A stretch of DNA of 64,000 bases from Luteimonas sp. FCS-9 (lineage in GTDB: Bacteria > Pseudomonadota > Gammaproteobacteria > Xanthomonadales > Xanthomonadaceae), in the NCBI RefSeq assembly GCF_001014645.1, contig NZ_LASZ01000004.1:176758-240757 (forward strand), in the 5' to 3' direction. Within the stretch, counting starts at the first letter, position 1. Each line of letters begins with the position of its first letter. The notes beneath the pieces are model-generated. The model made no database searches. It saw nothing but the letters and a program-made list of their open reading frames with translations, and was not told where the DNA came from. Below are positions 1 to 7,406 of the stretch, piece after piece. Position numbers and translations under genes: made by a program.

Positions 1-980
1 GACAGCAGCAGCGGCTGGTCGAGCTCGTTGTAGTAGATGCGCGAATCGGCCGGGACGTTGCCCGAGGCCACCGCGGCGGCGGCCTGGTTCTCGTCGCCGG
101 TCACGGCGCGGAACTCGAGGGTCGCGGTCGCGCCGATCAGGCGCTTGGCCTCGGCGGTGTCCTGCAGGCCCGGCAGCTGGATGACCAGGCGGTCCTCGCC
201 CTGGCGCTGGAGCACCGGTTCGGCGACGCCGATCGAATTGATACGGTTGGAGATCACGGTGCGGTTCTGTTCGACCGCATCGGTGGCGATCCGCGCGATC
301 TCGCCCTGCGACAGCCGCACGGTGATGCGGTTGCCGTCGACGGCGATCTGCGGGCCACCGCCGGCCACGCCCTGCCCCGACGCGCTCGCAAGGCTGGTGG
401 CGATGTGCTGGCGCGCCTGGTCGACATTGGCGCCCTCGGTCAGCACCACGCCGATGCTGTTGTCGGCACGCCGCTCGACGCTGGAATAGCCGATGCGGTT
501 GTCGCGCAGCACGGTGCGGATGCCGTCGGCGTAGCCGTCGACGCGCTTCTGCAGCGCCGCGGCCTGGTCGACCTGCATCACGAAGTGCACGCCGCCCTGC
601 AGATCGAGGCCCAGCGACATCGGCCGGGCGCCGAAGCCCGACAGCCAGTCGGGCACGGTCGAGGCGAGGTTCAGCGCCACCGAGTAGTTCTCGCCCAGCG
701 CCGGCCGCAGCGTGTCGGCGGCGGCGGTCTGGGCGTCGGAATCGTGCAGCCGGACCAGCAGGTGGTTCTCGTCGATCTCGGTGCCGACCGGCGTCACGCC
801 GGCCTCCTTCAGCAAGCCGTCCACGCGCTGGCGCAGCGCGTCGTCGACACGCGCGTCGCTGGTGCTCGGGGTGATCTGGACCGAGGGGTTCTTCTGGTAG
901 GCGTTGGGCAGCGCGTACAGCGCTGCCAGGACCAGCACCACCAGGATCAGGGCGTATTTCCAGCGCGGGAATTCGAGCAT
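1..980 (-). CDS. secD: Protein translocase subunit SecD, N-terminal part (gene runs off the window)
   Basis: SecD is the inner-membrane partner of SecF and YajC that uses the proton gradient to help preproteins leave the SecYEG channel on the periplasmic side. About 326 residues are visible. The reading starts MLEFPRWKYALILVVLVLAA, a single membrane helix right after a short cytoplasmic tail, which is the usual SecD start. Around residue 125 the family motif LGLDLQGGVHF is present, followed by periplasmic P1 domain sequence. The C-terminal membrane half lies before base 1. It sits 71 bases downstream of yajC on the same strand, the standard yajC-secD order, so the two are probably co-transcribed with tgt and queA upstream. 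The call is secure; only completeness is unknown. Confidence 0.95.
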   Translation of the reverse strand, partial: MLEFPRWKYALILVVLVLAALYALPNAYQKNPSVQITPSTSDARVDDALRQRVDGLLKEAGVTPVGTEIDENHLLVRLHDSDAQTAAADTLRPALGENYSVALNLASTVPDWLSGFGARPMSLGLDLQGGVHFVMQVDQAAALQKRVDGYADGIRTVLRDNRIGYSSVERRADNSIGVVLTEGANVDQARQHIATSLASASGQGVAGGGPQIAVDGNRITVRLSQGEIARIATDAVEQNRTVISNRINSIGVAEPVLQRQGEDRLVIQLPGLQDTAEAKRLIGATATLEFRAVTGDENQAAAAVASGNVPADSRIYYNELDQPLLL

Positions 981-1051
981 TGGCTTGCCTCGGGCGCCGC
1001 ACGGGCGGCGCCGGGAGAGTTGCCGGGGCGGACCCCGGCAGAATCAGGGAA

Positions 1052-1405
1052 TCAGGCCGACTTCAACGTGCCCTTGGGCAGCACGTTGCCGACCGCGCCC
1101 TTCTGGACACGGATCTCGACGCGCTCGGCGATCTCGACAGTGATGAAGCTCTCGCCGATCCCGCGCACCACGCCGGCGATGCCGCCGTTGGTGATGACCT
1201 CGTCGCCGACCGACAGTTTGTCGAGCATCGCGCGATGTTCCTTGGTCCGCTTCATCTGCGGACGGATCATCAGGAAGTACATGATCGCGATCAGGATGAT
1301 CGGGAAGGCCAGCGTCGACAGCAGGCTCGGCGCGGCGCCGGCAGCGGGCGCGGCGGCGTGGGCGGGGGCGATCAGCAGGTCCAGCAGGTTCATCTGGGCA
1401 TCCAT
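1052..1405 (-). CDS. yajC: Sec translocase accessory subunit YajC
   Basis: This is the small inner-membrane protein that associates with SecDF. The 117-residue product has one membrane helix (about residues 30-47, LSTLAFPIILIAIMYFLMIR) followed by the family motif RPQMKRTKEH and a soluble tail with SVGDEVITNGGIAGVV, all diagnostic of YajC. The length is normal. Two in-frame ATGs exist. The downstream one at 1393 (MNLLDLL) is equally possible and would shorten the protein by four residues. It lies between tgt and secD in the conserved queA-tgt-yajC-secD order. Confidence 0.95.
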   Translation of the reverse strand: MDAQMNLLDLLIAPAHAAAPAAGAAPSLLSTLAFPIILIAIMYFLMIRPQMKRTKEHRAMLDKLSVGDEVITNGGIAGVVRGIGESFITVEIAERVEIRVQKGAVGNVLPKGTLKSA

Positions 1406-1509
1406 CAGGGTCGAAAAGGCAGCAGGCGATTATGCCACGGCCGGCCGGAGGCGCAGGCCGAAGCGCGGATCGGGCGGGAATCGGGGCAATCCGGGCCGCC
1501 CGGGGCGGC

Positions 1510-2646
1510 TCAGGCGTCCGGATTCCCCATCCGGGCGCGATAGAAGGACTCGCGGAAGGCGGCGAAGGTTCCCGCCTCGATCGCCGCGCGCATGTCGGCC
1601 ATCAGTTTCTGGTAGTACCAGAGGTTGTGCAGCGTGCCCAGCATCGGACCGAGCATCTCCCCGCATCGGTCGAGATGGCGCAGGTAGGCGCGGGTGTAGC
1701 CCCCGGCGCAGGCCTCGCAGCCGCAACCTTCTTCGATTGGCCGCAGGTCCTTCTCGAACTTCGCGTTGCGGATGCGGATCGTGCCGGTGGACGTGAAGAA
1801 GTGGCCGTTGCGGGCGTTGCGGGTGGGCATCACGCAGTCGAACATGTCGACCCCGCGCGCGACCGCCTCCACCAGGTCCTCGGGCCGGCCCACCCCCATC
1901 AGGTAGCGCGGGCGGTCGGCCGGCAGCTGCGGCGTGGTGTGGTCGAGCATCGCGTTGCGCTCGTCCTCAGTCTCGCCGACCGCCAGCCCGCCGATCGCGT
2001 AGCCATCGAACCCGATGGCCTGGAGCCCTTGCGCCGAGCGTGTGCGCAGGTCGTGGTGCACGCCGCCCTGGACGATGCCGAACAGCGCGGCGTCGTTGCC
2101 CTCGTGCGCGCGCTTCGACCGCGCCGCCCAGCGCAGCGACAGTTCCATCGAGCGCTCGACCACGCGCGGATCCACCGGCTTGCCGTCGACCTGCACCGGC
2201 GGGCACTCGTCGAAGATCATCACGATGTCCGAATCGAGCGCCTTCTGGATGCGCATGCTCTCCTCGGGGCCGAGGAACACGCGCGAGCCGTCGGTCGGCG
2301 CGGCGAACGTGACGCCTTCCTCGGTGATCTTGCGCTTGTGCGCCAGCGAGAAGACCTGGAAGCCGCCCGAATCGGTCAGGATCGGCCCGTCCCAGCGCGC
2401 GAAGCCGTGCAGGCCGCCGTGGGCCTCGATGACCTCCAGGCCCGGGCGCAGGTACAGGTGGAAGGTATTGCCCAGGATGATCTGTGCGCCCAGCGCGCGG
2501 ATCTGGTGCGGCAGCACCCCCTTGACCGTGCCGTAGGTGCCGACCGGCATGAACGCCGGCGTCTCGATCGTGCCGCGCGGGAAGGTCAGGCGGCCGCGGC
2601 GGGCGGTACCGTCGGTGGTCTGGAGCTGGAACTGGAGTCGGGACAT
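1510..2646 (-). CDS. tgt: Queuine tRNA-ribosyltransferase (tRNA-guanine transglycosylase)
   Basis: The enzyme swaps guanine 34 of GUN-anticodon tRNAs for preQ1, the step before QueA adds the cyclopentene ring. The 378-residue protein has the normal bacterial length. Visible motifs are the substrate-binding [10 protein letters not shown] with the general-acid Asp near residue 92, the GGVHHDLRT loop, [13 protein letters not shown] with the nucleophile Asp region just before it, and the zinc site CGCEAC followed by a His about 26 residues on. The start at 2646 gives [13 protein letters not shown], the expected N-terminus. No strong ribosome-binding site is visible, because the bases upstream are part of an inverted GGGATTCGGGAT-type repeat. 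It lies directly after queA, its pathway partner. Confidence 0.97.
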   Translation of the reverse strand: MSRLQFQLQTTDGTARRGRLTFPRGTIETPAFMPVGTYGTVKGVLPHQIRALGAQIILGNTFHLYLRPGLEVIEAHGGLHGFARWDGPILTDSGGFQVFSLAHKRKITEEGVTFAAPTDGSRVFLGPEESMRIQKALDSDIVMIFDECPPVQVDGKPVDPRVVERSMELSLRWAARSKRAHEGNDAALFGIVQGGVHHDLRTRSAQGLQAIGFDGYAIGGLAVGETEDERNAMLDHTTPQLPADRPRYLMGVGRPEDLVEAVARGVDMFDCVMPTRNARNGHFFTSTGTIRIRNAKFEKDLRPIEEGCGCEACAGGYTRAYLRHLDRCGEMLGPMLGTLHNLWYYQKLMADMRAAIEAGTFAAFRESFYRARMGNPDA

Positions 2647-2745
2647 TGGACGGCCGGGAGCGGGAATCGGGGATTCGGGATCGGGAAGAGCGGCGCCGCT
2701 GCGTTACGAATCCCCACTCCCGAATCCCGAATCCCGGCTCCAAAG
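2647..2745. repeat. GGGATTCGGGAT-type inverted repeat between queA and tgt
   Basis: The + strand carries repeated GGGAATCGGGGATTCGGGAT units near 2660-2687 and the inverted counterpart CCCGAATCCCGAATCCCGG near 2721-2740. The two arms can pair around the GAAGAGCGGCGCC segment. The right arm overlaps the 3' end of queA and encodes its last residues, so the repeat spans the queA stop and the tgt leader. Short G/A-rich tandem repeats of this kind are common between genes in Lysobacter and Xanthomonas relatives. A role as processing or attenuation structure is inference. Confidence 0.6.
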
Positions 2746-3756
2746 CAGCATCGCGTCGCCGTAGGAGAAGAACCGGTAGCGCGCGCGCACCGCGTGGTCG
2801 TAGGCGGCGAGGATGCGGTCGCGCCCGGCGAACGCCGAGACCAGCATCAGCAGCGTGGACTCGGGCAGGTGGAAGTTCGTGACCATCGCATCGACGCTGC
2901 GAATGCGGTAGCCGGGGAAGATGAAGATGCGCGTCTCGCCGGCGAACGGATGCAGTTCGCCATCGACGCTGGCGCTCTCGAGCGCGCGCACGACCGTCGT
3001 GCCGACCGCGACCACGCGGCCGCCGGACGCGCGCGTGCGTCGGATCTGCGCGACCAGTTCGGCGCCGACGTTGAGCCACTCGCTGTGCATGCGGTGCTCG
3101 CGGATGTCGTCCACGCGCATCGGCTGGAACGTGCCGGCGCCCACGTGCAGCGTCACGTGGCCGAAATCCACCCCGCGCGCGCGCAGGCGCGACAGCAGCG
3201 CGTCGTCGAAATGCAGGCCGGCGGTCGGCGCGGCGACCGCGCCGACCTCGCGCGCGAACACGGTCTGATAGCGCTCGGCGTCGTCCACGCCCGGCTCGCG
3301 CCGGATGTACGGCGGCAGCGGCATGCGCCCGGCCTGCAGCAGCCAGGATTCGAGCGCGCCGTCGACCTCGAAGCGCAGGTGGTAGAAGCCCTCGTCCCGC
3401 GCGAGCACCTCGGCATGGCCGCCGCCGTCGAGCACGATGCGTCCGCCGGGCCGGGGCGCCTTGCTGGCGCCGATCTGCGCGCGCGCCTCGTTGCCGGGCA
3501 GCAGCCGCTCGATCAGGATCTCCACGCGCCCGCCGCTGTCCTTGTGCCCGAACAGCCGGGCCGGGATTACCCGCGTGTCGTTGAACACCAGCAGGTCGCC
3601 CGGCTGCAGCAGGTCCGGCAGGTCGCGCACGTGACGGTCGTCGAACGCAGCGTCGGCGGGCGGCACGACCAGCAGCCGGCTGGCCGAGCGCTCGGCCAGC
3701 GGCGCCTGCGCGATCAACTCCTCCGGCAGGTCGAAATGGAAATCGGACTTCTTCAA
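2704..3756 (-). CDS. queA: S-adenosylmethionine:tRNA ribosyltransferase-isomerase QueA
   Basis: QueA transfers and isomerises the ribosyl part of SAM onto preQ1 in tRNA to make epoxyqueuosine. The 350-residue product starts [17 protein letters not shown], the classical QueA start. It contains [49 protein letters not shown] and [19 protein letters not shown], all conserved. The last eight residues (SGFGSGDS) are not QueA-like and are encoded by the GGGATTCGGGAT-type repeat that runs into the tgt leader, so the natural stop seems to have been replaced by repeat sequence. It is the first gene of the queA-tgt-yajC-secD run, with a REP element upstream. Confidence 0.97.
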   Translation of the reverse strand: MKKSDFHFDLPEELIAQAPLAERSASRLLVVPPADAAFDDRHVRDLPDLLQPGDLLVFNDTRVIPARLFGHKDSGGRVEILIERLLPGNEARAQIGASKAPRPGGRIVLDGGGHAEVLARDEGFYHLRFEVDGALESWLLQAGRMPLPPYIRREPGVDDAERYQTVFAREVGAVAAPTAGLHFDDALLSRLRARGVDFGHVTLHVGAGTFQPMRVDDIREHRMHSEWLNVGAELVAQIRRTRASGGRVVAVGTTVVRALESASVDGELHPFAGETRIFIFPGYRIRSVDAMVTNFHLPESTLLMLVSAFAGRDRILAAYDHAVRARYRFFSYGDAMLLWSRDSGFGSGDS

Positions 3757-3808
3757 GAGGCGGACGGCGGCATGCGGGCCGACATTGTAATGAAGCCCGC
3801 CTCCCCCT

Positions 3809-3875
3809 GTAGGAGCGCGCTCGCGCGCGATGAGGCCCTACCGGAACGCGCCATCGCGCGCGAGCGCGCTCCTAC
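3809..3875. repeat. REP/BIME palindromic element upstream of queA
   Basis: A head-to-head pair of REP sequences: GTAGGAGCGCGCTCGCGCGCGA on the left and its near-perfect inverted copy ending CGAGCGCGCTCCTAC on the right, with about 20 bases between. The same element occurs at 17178-17579 (four tandem units), 55863-55929 and 59422-59490. Such elements are usually moved by a REP-associated tyrosine transposase; no such gene is in the window. Confidence 0.85.
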
Positions 3876-3981
3876 GGGAGATGCGGCGTCCACCCAAGAC
3901 GCATCGCCCGGTCACGGCCCCCCCACCCCACCATCGGCGCTGCCGATGGTCCCCCCGCCCCCGTGGGCGGGGGTGGGACGC

Positions 3982-4015
3982 AGCCGTCTTCCGCCGTGAG
4001 CGGAAGACGGCTTTA
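3982..4015 (-). terminator. Hairpin terminator after the Lrp-family gene
   Basis: A perfect 13-bp stem, AGCCGTCTTCCGC / GCGGAAGACGGCT, with loop CGTGA, begins next to the TAA stop of the regulator gene. The T-rich TTATCTTT tract lies on the + strand side, so the hairpin may act in both directions. It separates the regulator from queA. Confidence 0.7.
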
Positions 4016-4444
4016 TCTTTCGAACTTGGTCGACAGGATGATCGACGAGGTCGTGCGCTCGACGCCCTCCAGGCAGCCGATCCGGTCGGTCAGCACGTCC
4101 ATGTCGGCGACGGTCGGCACCACGCCGAGCGCGATCAGGTCGTACGGACCGCTGACCGAGTGCAGCGCGCGCACCGCGTCGATCGCGCGCAGTGCGGTCA
4201 CCACCGGGGTCATCTGCCGCGGGCGCACGCTGATCATGATCTGCGCGCGGATGTGGCCCTGCTCGAAGTCGTCGCGCACCCGCACCGTGTAGCCGCCGAT
4301 GACGCCGTCGCGCTCGAGCCGCTCGATCCGGCTCTGCACGGTCGTGCGCGACAGCCCGAGCCGGCGCGCGATCTCGGCGGTCGACAGCCGGGCGTTCTCG
4401 CGCAGCAGCGACAACAGGCGGACATCGGCGGCCTCCTTATGCAC
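4013..4444 (-). CDS. Lrp/AsnC-family transcriptional regulator
   Basis: A 143-residue protein with the two-part Lrp architecture. The N-terminal winged helix-turn-helix is at residues 5-50 (LSTAEIARRLGLSRTTVQSRIERLERDGVI). The C-terminal RAM ligand-binding domain is at 65-140, with SVSGPYDLIALGV matching the conserved G-x-(Y/F)-D region that binds amino acids. The length is normal. It is divergent from a class III aminotransferase, and the shared leader holds a perfect inverted repeat at 4495-4518, so regulation of that neighbour (and of itself) by an amino acid is likely. Which amino acid cannot be told from the sequence. Confidence 0.93.
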   Translation of the reverse strand: MHKEAADVRLLSLLRENARLSTAEIARRLGLSRTTVQSRIERLERDGVIGGYTVRVRDDFEQGHIRAQIMISVRPRQMTPVVTALRAIDAVRALHSVSGPYDLIALGVVPTVADMDVLTDRIGCLEGVERTTSSIILSTKFER

Positions 4445-4494
4445 TTGTACGATCTCGCTCGGCGATTCGCCGAAACTTTAGCAAGGCATCGTCG

Positions 4495-4518
4495 TTCCGT
4501 CGCTATCATTCGACGGAA
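4495..4518. promoter_or_regulatory. Perfect inverted repeat in the lrp/aminotransferase divergent leader
   Basis: TTCCGTCG-CTATCATT-CGACGGAA: two perfect 8-bp arms and an 8-bp centre. It lies 51 bases from the regulator start and 104 from the aminotransferase start. The position and the dyad fit an operator for the divergently encoded Lrp/AsnC protein, but this is inference. Confidence 0.55.
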
Positions 4519-4621
4519 TCGTCCAGATAATGGAAAGAACGCACCGGCTGGGGAGCCGGTCTCGCCCGCTGCGCGAGCCCGCGCCCGCCACCGGCCCGCC
4601 TGCCGAACCAGGGAGTCACAC

Positions 4622-6145
4622 ATGTCCGCGACCCGTATCCTCGCCCCGCTCCGCGCCCACGGTGGCGCGCGCCGCACGACCGGCCTGTCCGACGAGGTCG
4701 TCGAGGCGTTCGCCGCGCGCCACCCCGCGCTCGTCGAGGCGCTGCAGGCCGCCGCTGACGAGTACGCGCGGATCCGCGGCGAGTTCGCCGACCTGCTCGA
4801 CCTCGACGAGGATGCGCAGGCCCGCACGGTGCAGGCCGGCTACGTGAACTTCTATCCCGGCGACGGCGTGAACCCGTACGTCGCGCTGGCCGCACGCGGC
4901 CCGTGGATCGTCACGCTCAAGGGCGCGGTGCTGCACGACTCGGGCGGCTACGGCATGCTCGGCTTCGGTCATACCCCCGCGCCGGTGCTCGAGGCGATGG
5001 CGCGCCCGGTGCCGATGGCCAACATCATGACCCCGCACCTGTCGCAGCTGCGGCTCGACCGCGCGCTGCGCCGGGAGATCGGCCACACCCGCGGCGACGG
5101 CTGCCCGTACAGCCATTTCCTGTGCCTGAACTCGGGGTCCGAATCGGTCGGCCTGGCCGCGCGCATCGCCGACATCAACACCCGCGTGCAGACCGACCCG
5201 GACGGCCGCCATGCCGGGCGCACGGTCAAGCGCATCGTCGTCAAGGGCAGCTTCCACGGCCGGACCGAGCGGCCGGCGCTGTATTCCGATTCGACCCGCG
5301 CCACCTACATGAAGCACTTGGCCAGCTTCCGCGGCGAGGACTCGCTGATCGCCGTGCCGCCGTACGACGTCGAGGCGCTGCGCCGGGCGTTCGCCGACGC
5401 CGATGCCAACGGCTGGTTCGTCGAGGCGGTGTTCCTGGAGCCGGTCATGGGCGAAGGCGACCCCGGCCGCGCGCTGCCGCCCGCGTTCTACGCCGCCGCG
5501 CGCGCGCTGACCCGCGAGCACGGCAGCCTGCTGCTGGTCGATTCGATCCAGGCCGGCCTGCGCGCGCACGGCGTGCTGTCGATCGTGGACTATCCGGGGT
5601 TCGAGGGGCTCGACGCCCCCGACATGGAGACCTACTCCAAGGCGCTCAACGCCGGTCAGTACCCGCTGTCGGTGCTCGCGGTCACCGAGGACACGGCGGG
5701 CCTGTACCGCAGCGGCGTCTACGGCAACACGATGACCGCCAATCCCCGCGCGCTCGACGTGGCCTGCGCTGTGCTCGAACAGCTCACGCCGCAGATCCGC
5801 GACAACATCCGCCAGGCCGGCCGCCGCGCGGTCGAGCGGCTCGAGGCGCTGCGCGCCGACGCCGGCGGCGCGATCACCAAGGTCCAGGGCACCGGCCTGC
5901 TGTTCTCCTGCGAACTGGCGCCGCGCTTCAAGTGCTACGGCGCCGGCTCGACCGAGGAGTGGCTGCGCGAGCGCGGCATCGGCGTGATCCACGGCGGCGC
6001 GAACTCGCTGCGCTTCACCCCGCACTTCGCGATCGGCGAGGACGAGATCGGGCTGCTGGTGGACATGGTCGGCCAGGCCCTGCGCGAGGGCCCCCAGAAG
6101 ACGGAAGTCTCGACCGAGGACGCGCGTTCCGCCGTCGCGGTCTGA
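4622..6145 (+). CDS. Class III PLP-dependent aminotransferase
   Basis: A 507-residue fold-type I aminotransferase. Visible marks are the N-terminal substrate region with GYVNFYPGDGVNPYVALAARGPWI, the phosphate-binding SGSESVGLAARI, FHGRTERPALYSDS, the PLP-ring Asp in LLLVDSIQAGLRAHG, the likely Schiff-base Lys in ETYSKALNAGQYPLSV, and the C-terminal SLRFTPHFAIGEDEI. The start at 4622 was chosen for AGGGAG nine bases upstream; the reading frame is open further upstream but that part is not aminotransferase-like. The protein is longer than ornithine or GABA aminotransferases (about 400-450 residues). Divergence from an Lrp-type regulator suggests an amino-acid catabolic role, perhaps on the omega-amino group of a substrate such as lysine. 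The exact substrate is not determinable here. Confidence 0.85.
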   Translation: MSATRILAPLRAHGGARRTTGLSDEVVEAFAARHPALVEALQAAADEYARIRGEFADLLDLDEDAQARTVQAGYVNFYPGDGVNPYVALAARGPWIVTLKGAVLHDSGGYGMLGFGHTPAPVLEAMARPVPMANIMTPHLSQLRLDRALRREIGHTRGDGCPYSHFLCLNSGSESVGLAARIADINTRVQTDPDGRHAGRTVKRIVVKGSFHGRTERPALYSDSTRATYMKHLASFRGEDSLIAVPPYDVEALRRAFADADANGWFVEAVFLEPVMGEGDPGRALPPAFYAAARALTREHGSLLLVDSIQAGLRAHGVLSIVDYPGFEGLDAPDMETYSKALNAGQYPLSVLAVTEDTAGLYRSGVYGNTMTANPRALDVACAVLEQLTPQIRDNIRQAGRRAVERLEALRADAGGAITKVQGTGLLFSCELAPRFKCYGAGSTEEWLRERGIGVIHGGANSLRFTPHFAIGEDEIGLLVDMVGQALREGPQKTEVSTEDARSAVAV

Positions 6146-6173
6146 TCGAACGCGGCCCCGCCCGGCACAATTG

Positions 6174-6197
6174 CCCTTCCCCGCTAGGGGGGAAGGG
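6174..6197 (+). terminator. Hairpin after the aminotransferase gene
   Basis: CCCTTCCCC pairs with GGGGAAGGG around a short loop 28 bases after the stop. There is no T-run, so if it terminates it would do so weakly. A related G-rich run continues to about 6210. Confidence 0.4.
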
Positions 6198-6331
6198 AAC
6201 GGGATGGGGGCGATGGCCCCCGTACGGCGGACCGCGCGTCCGTCCTAGGCTTGGGGAGAGGGAACGAAGACCAGCCGCCCGGCCCGATCGCCTTCATCGC
6301 GACCCGGCCCCGATGCCGGCACAGGAGCCCG

Positions 6332-6670
6332 ATGTCCAGGAGACGACGCGACGCGCTCGACGCCCTCTACGTACGCAGCGTGCTGGCGACGCTGGGCGGC
6401 CTGCTGGTCGCGGGGCCGGCGCTGCTGTGGCTGCTCGACACAGGCCGCGGCCATGCCTGGTCCGGCGACGCACTCGCGGTCTGCGGCGCGATCGCCGCGA
6501 CCGGCCTGCTGCTGGTCTCGATCGCCATCCTCGCGTCCGACCGCAGCGCGGCGCGCTGGGCCGACACCTGCTCGACCCACGAGGCGATCGTCGTGCCGAT
6601 GCTGCTCGCCTGGCCGCTGTACCGGCTGCTCAAGGCGTCGGAACGCGGGCGACGCCGCACCCGAACGTGA
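6332..6670 (+). CDS. Small membrane protein, unknown function
   Basis: A 112-residue protein starting MSRRRRDALDALYVRSVLAT. The start at 6332 was chosen because AGGAG lies seven bases upstream. It has a basic N-terminus, two clear hydrophobic segments (about residues 16-36 and 47-67), a third weaker one near 88-102 (IVVPMLLAWPLYRLL), and a very basic tail. I recognise no family. It stands alone between a convergent pyrophosphatase gene and the aminotransferase. A link to the neighbouring phosphate locus is possible but unsupported. Confidence 0.55.
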   Translation: MSRRRRDALDALYVRSVLATLGGLLVAGPALLWLLDTGRGHAWSGDALAVCGAIAATGLLLVSIAILASDRSAARWADTCSTHEAIVVPMLLAWPLYRLLKASERGRRRTRT

Positions 6671-6786
6671 GGGTTCGCTCCGCTGCCGCGCGCCGGTCCG
6701 GCCGGCCGGATGCCGGCGGCGCGGCGTACGCCCGGATGGCCGCGACGACGATGCGCGCATTCGCCACCGGATGCCGATCGACGCGG

Positions 6787-7401
6787 CTACTGCGCCGCGC
6801 GCGCGATCGCCTCGCCGATCAGCCGGCGGGCCTCGGCGGCGTCGCCCCAGCCGTGCAGCGCCACGCCGTTGCCGCCCTCGGGCAGGTCCTTGTAGACGCG
6901 AAAGAACGCCTCGATGCGCGCACGTTCGGCGGCCGGCAGGTCGGATAGATCGCGCATTCCGGCATAGCTGGGGTCGACGTCGTCGACCGGCACGCCGACG
7001 ATCTTTTCGTCGGCCTGCCCACGATCGCGCATGCGCAGCACGCCCAGCGGCCGGAAGCGGATCAATGCGCCGGGATGGATCGGCGCGCGCGTGAGCACCA
7101 GCGCATCGAGCGGATCGCCGTCGCCGGCGCGCGTGGCGGGCATCGAGCCGTAGTTCGCCGGATACGCCACCGGCATCGACAGGAAGCGGTCGACGTGCAC
7201 CAGGCCGTCCTCGGCGCCGATCTCGTACTTGACGCTGCCGCCGGCGGGAATCTCCACCGCCAGCAGCGCTTCGTGCGCCGCCGGGTCCGGCTGGGCGACA
7301 TGGAACGGATGCCGGATCGTGTCGACCGCCGCTGCCGGGGGCTGTGCGCCGGCGAACCCCGTCCCCGCGACCAGCACGGCCGCGAGCCACGCGCGCGCCA
7401 T
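6787..7401 (-). CDS. Exported inorganic pyrophosphatase
   Basis: A family I pyrophosphatase (pyrophosphate to two phosphates) with a signal peptide. The start at 7401 (MARAWLAAVLVAGTGFAGAQ) gives a clean cleavable signal with AGA-Q-type cleavage, and GGGAG lies about ten bases upstream. A GTG at 7419 is less likely. The mature part has IPAGGSVKYEI, YPANYGSMP, the family signature DGDPLDALV with its three metal-binding Asp residues, and KIVGVPVDD. The cytoplasmic housekeeping enzyme lacks a signal, so this copy should act in the periplasm. It is third in an operon with a phytase-like and a purple-acid-phosphatase-like gene, five bases after the latter. In that setting it would finish phosphate release from pyrophosphate. 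Confidence 0.9.
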   Translation of the reverse strand: MARAWLAAVLVAGTGFAGAQPPAAAVDTIRHPFHVAQPDPAAHEALLAVEIPAGGSVKYEIGAEDGLVHVDRFLSMPVAYPANYGSMPATRAGDGDPLDALVLTRAPIHPGALIRFRPLGVLRMRDRGQADEKIVGVPVDDVDPSYAGMRDLSDLPAAERARIEAFFRVYKDLPEGGNGVALHGWGDAAEARRLIGEAIARAAQ

Positions 7402-7406
7402 CGCGC

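Noticed and set aside
1432..3999. Very long open frame on the + strand opposite tgt and queA (about 855 codons)
   Set aside because: Low-complexity His/Arg/Ala-rich translation antisense to two clearly conserved genes. In very high-GC DNA such shadow frames stay open by chance.
3830..4621. N-terminal extension of the aminotransferase back to 3830
   Set aside because: The extension crosses a REP element, a terminator and the divergent regulator gene. The Met at 4622 has a good ribosome site and starts family-like sequence.
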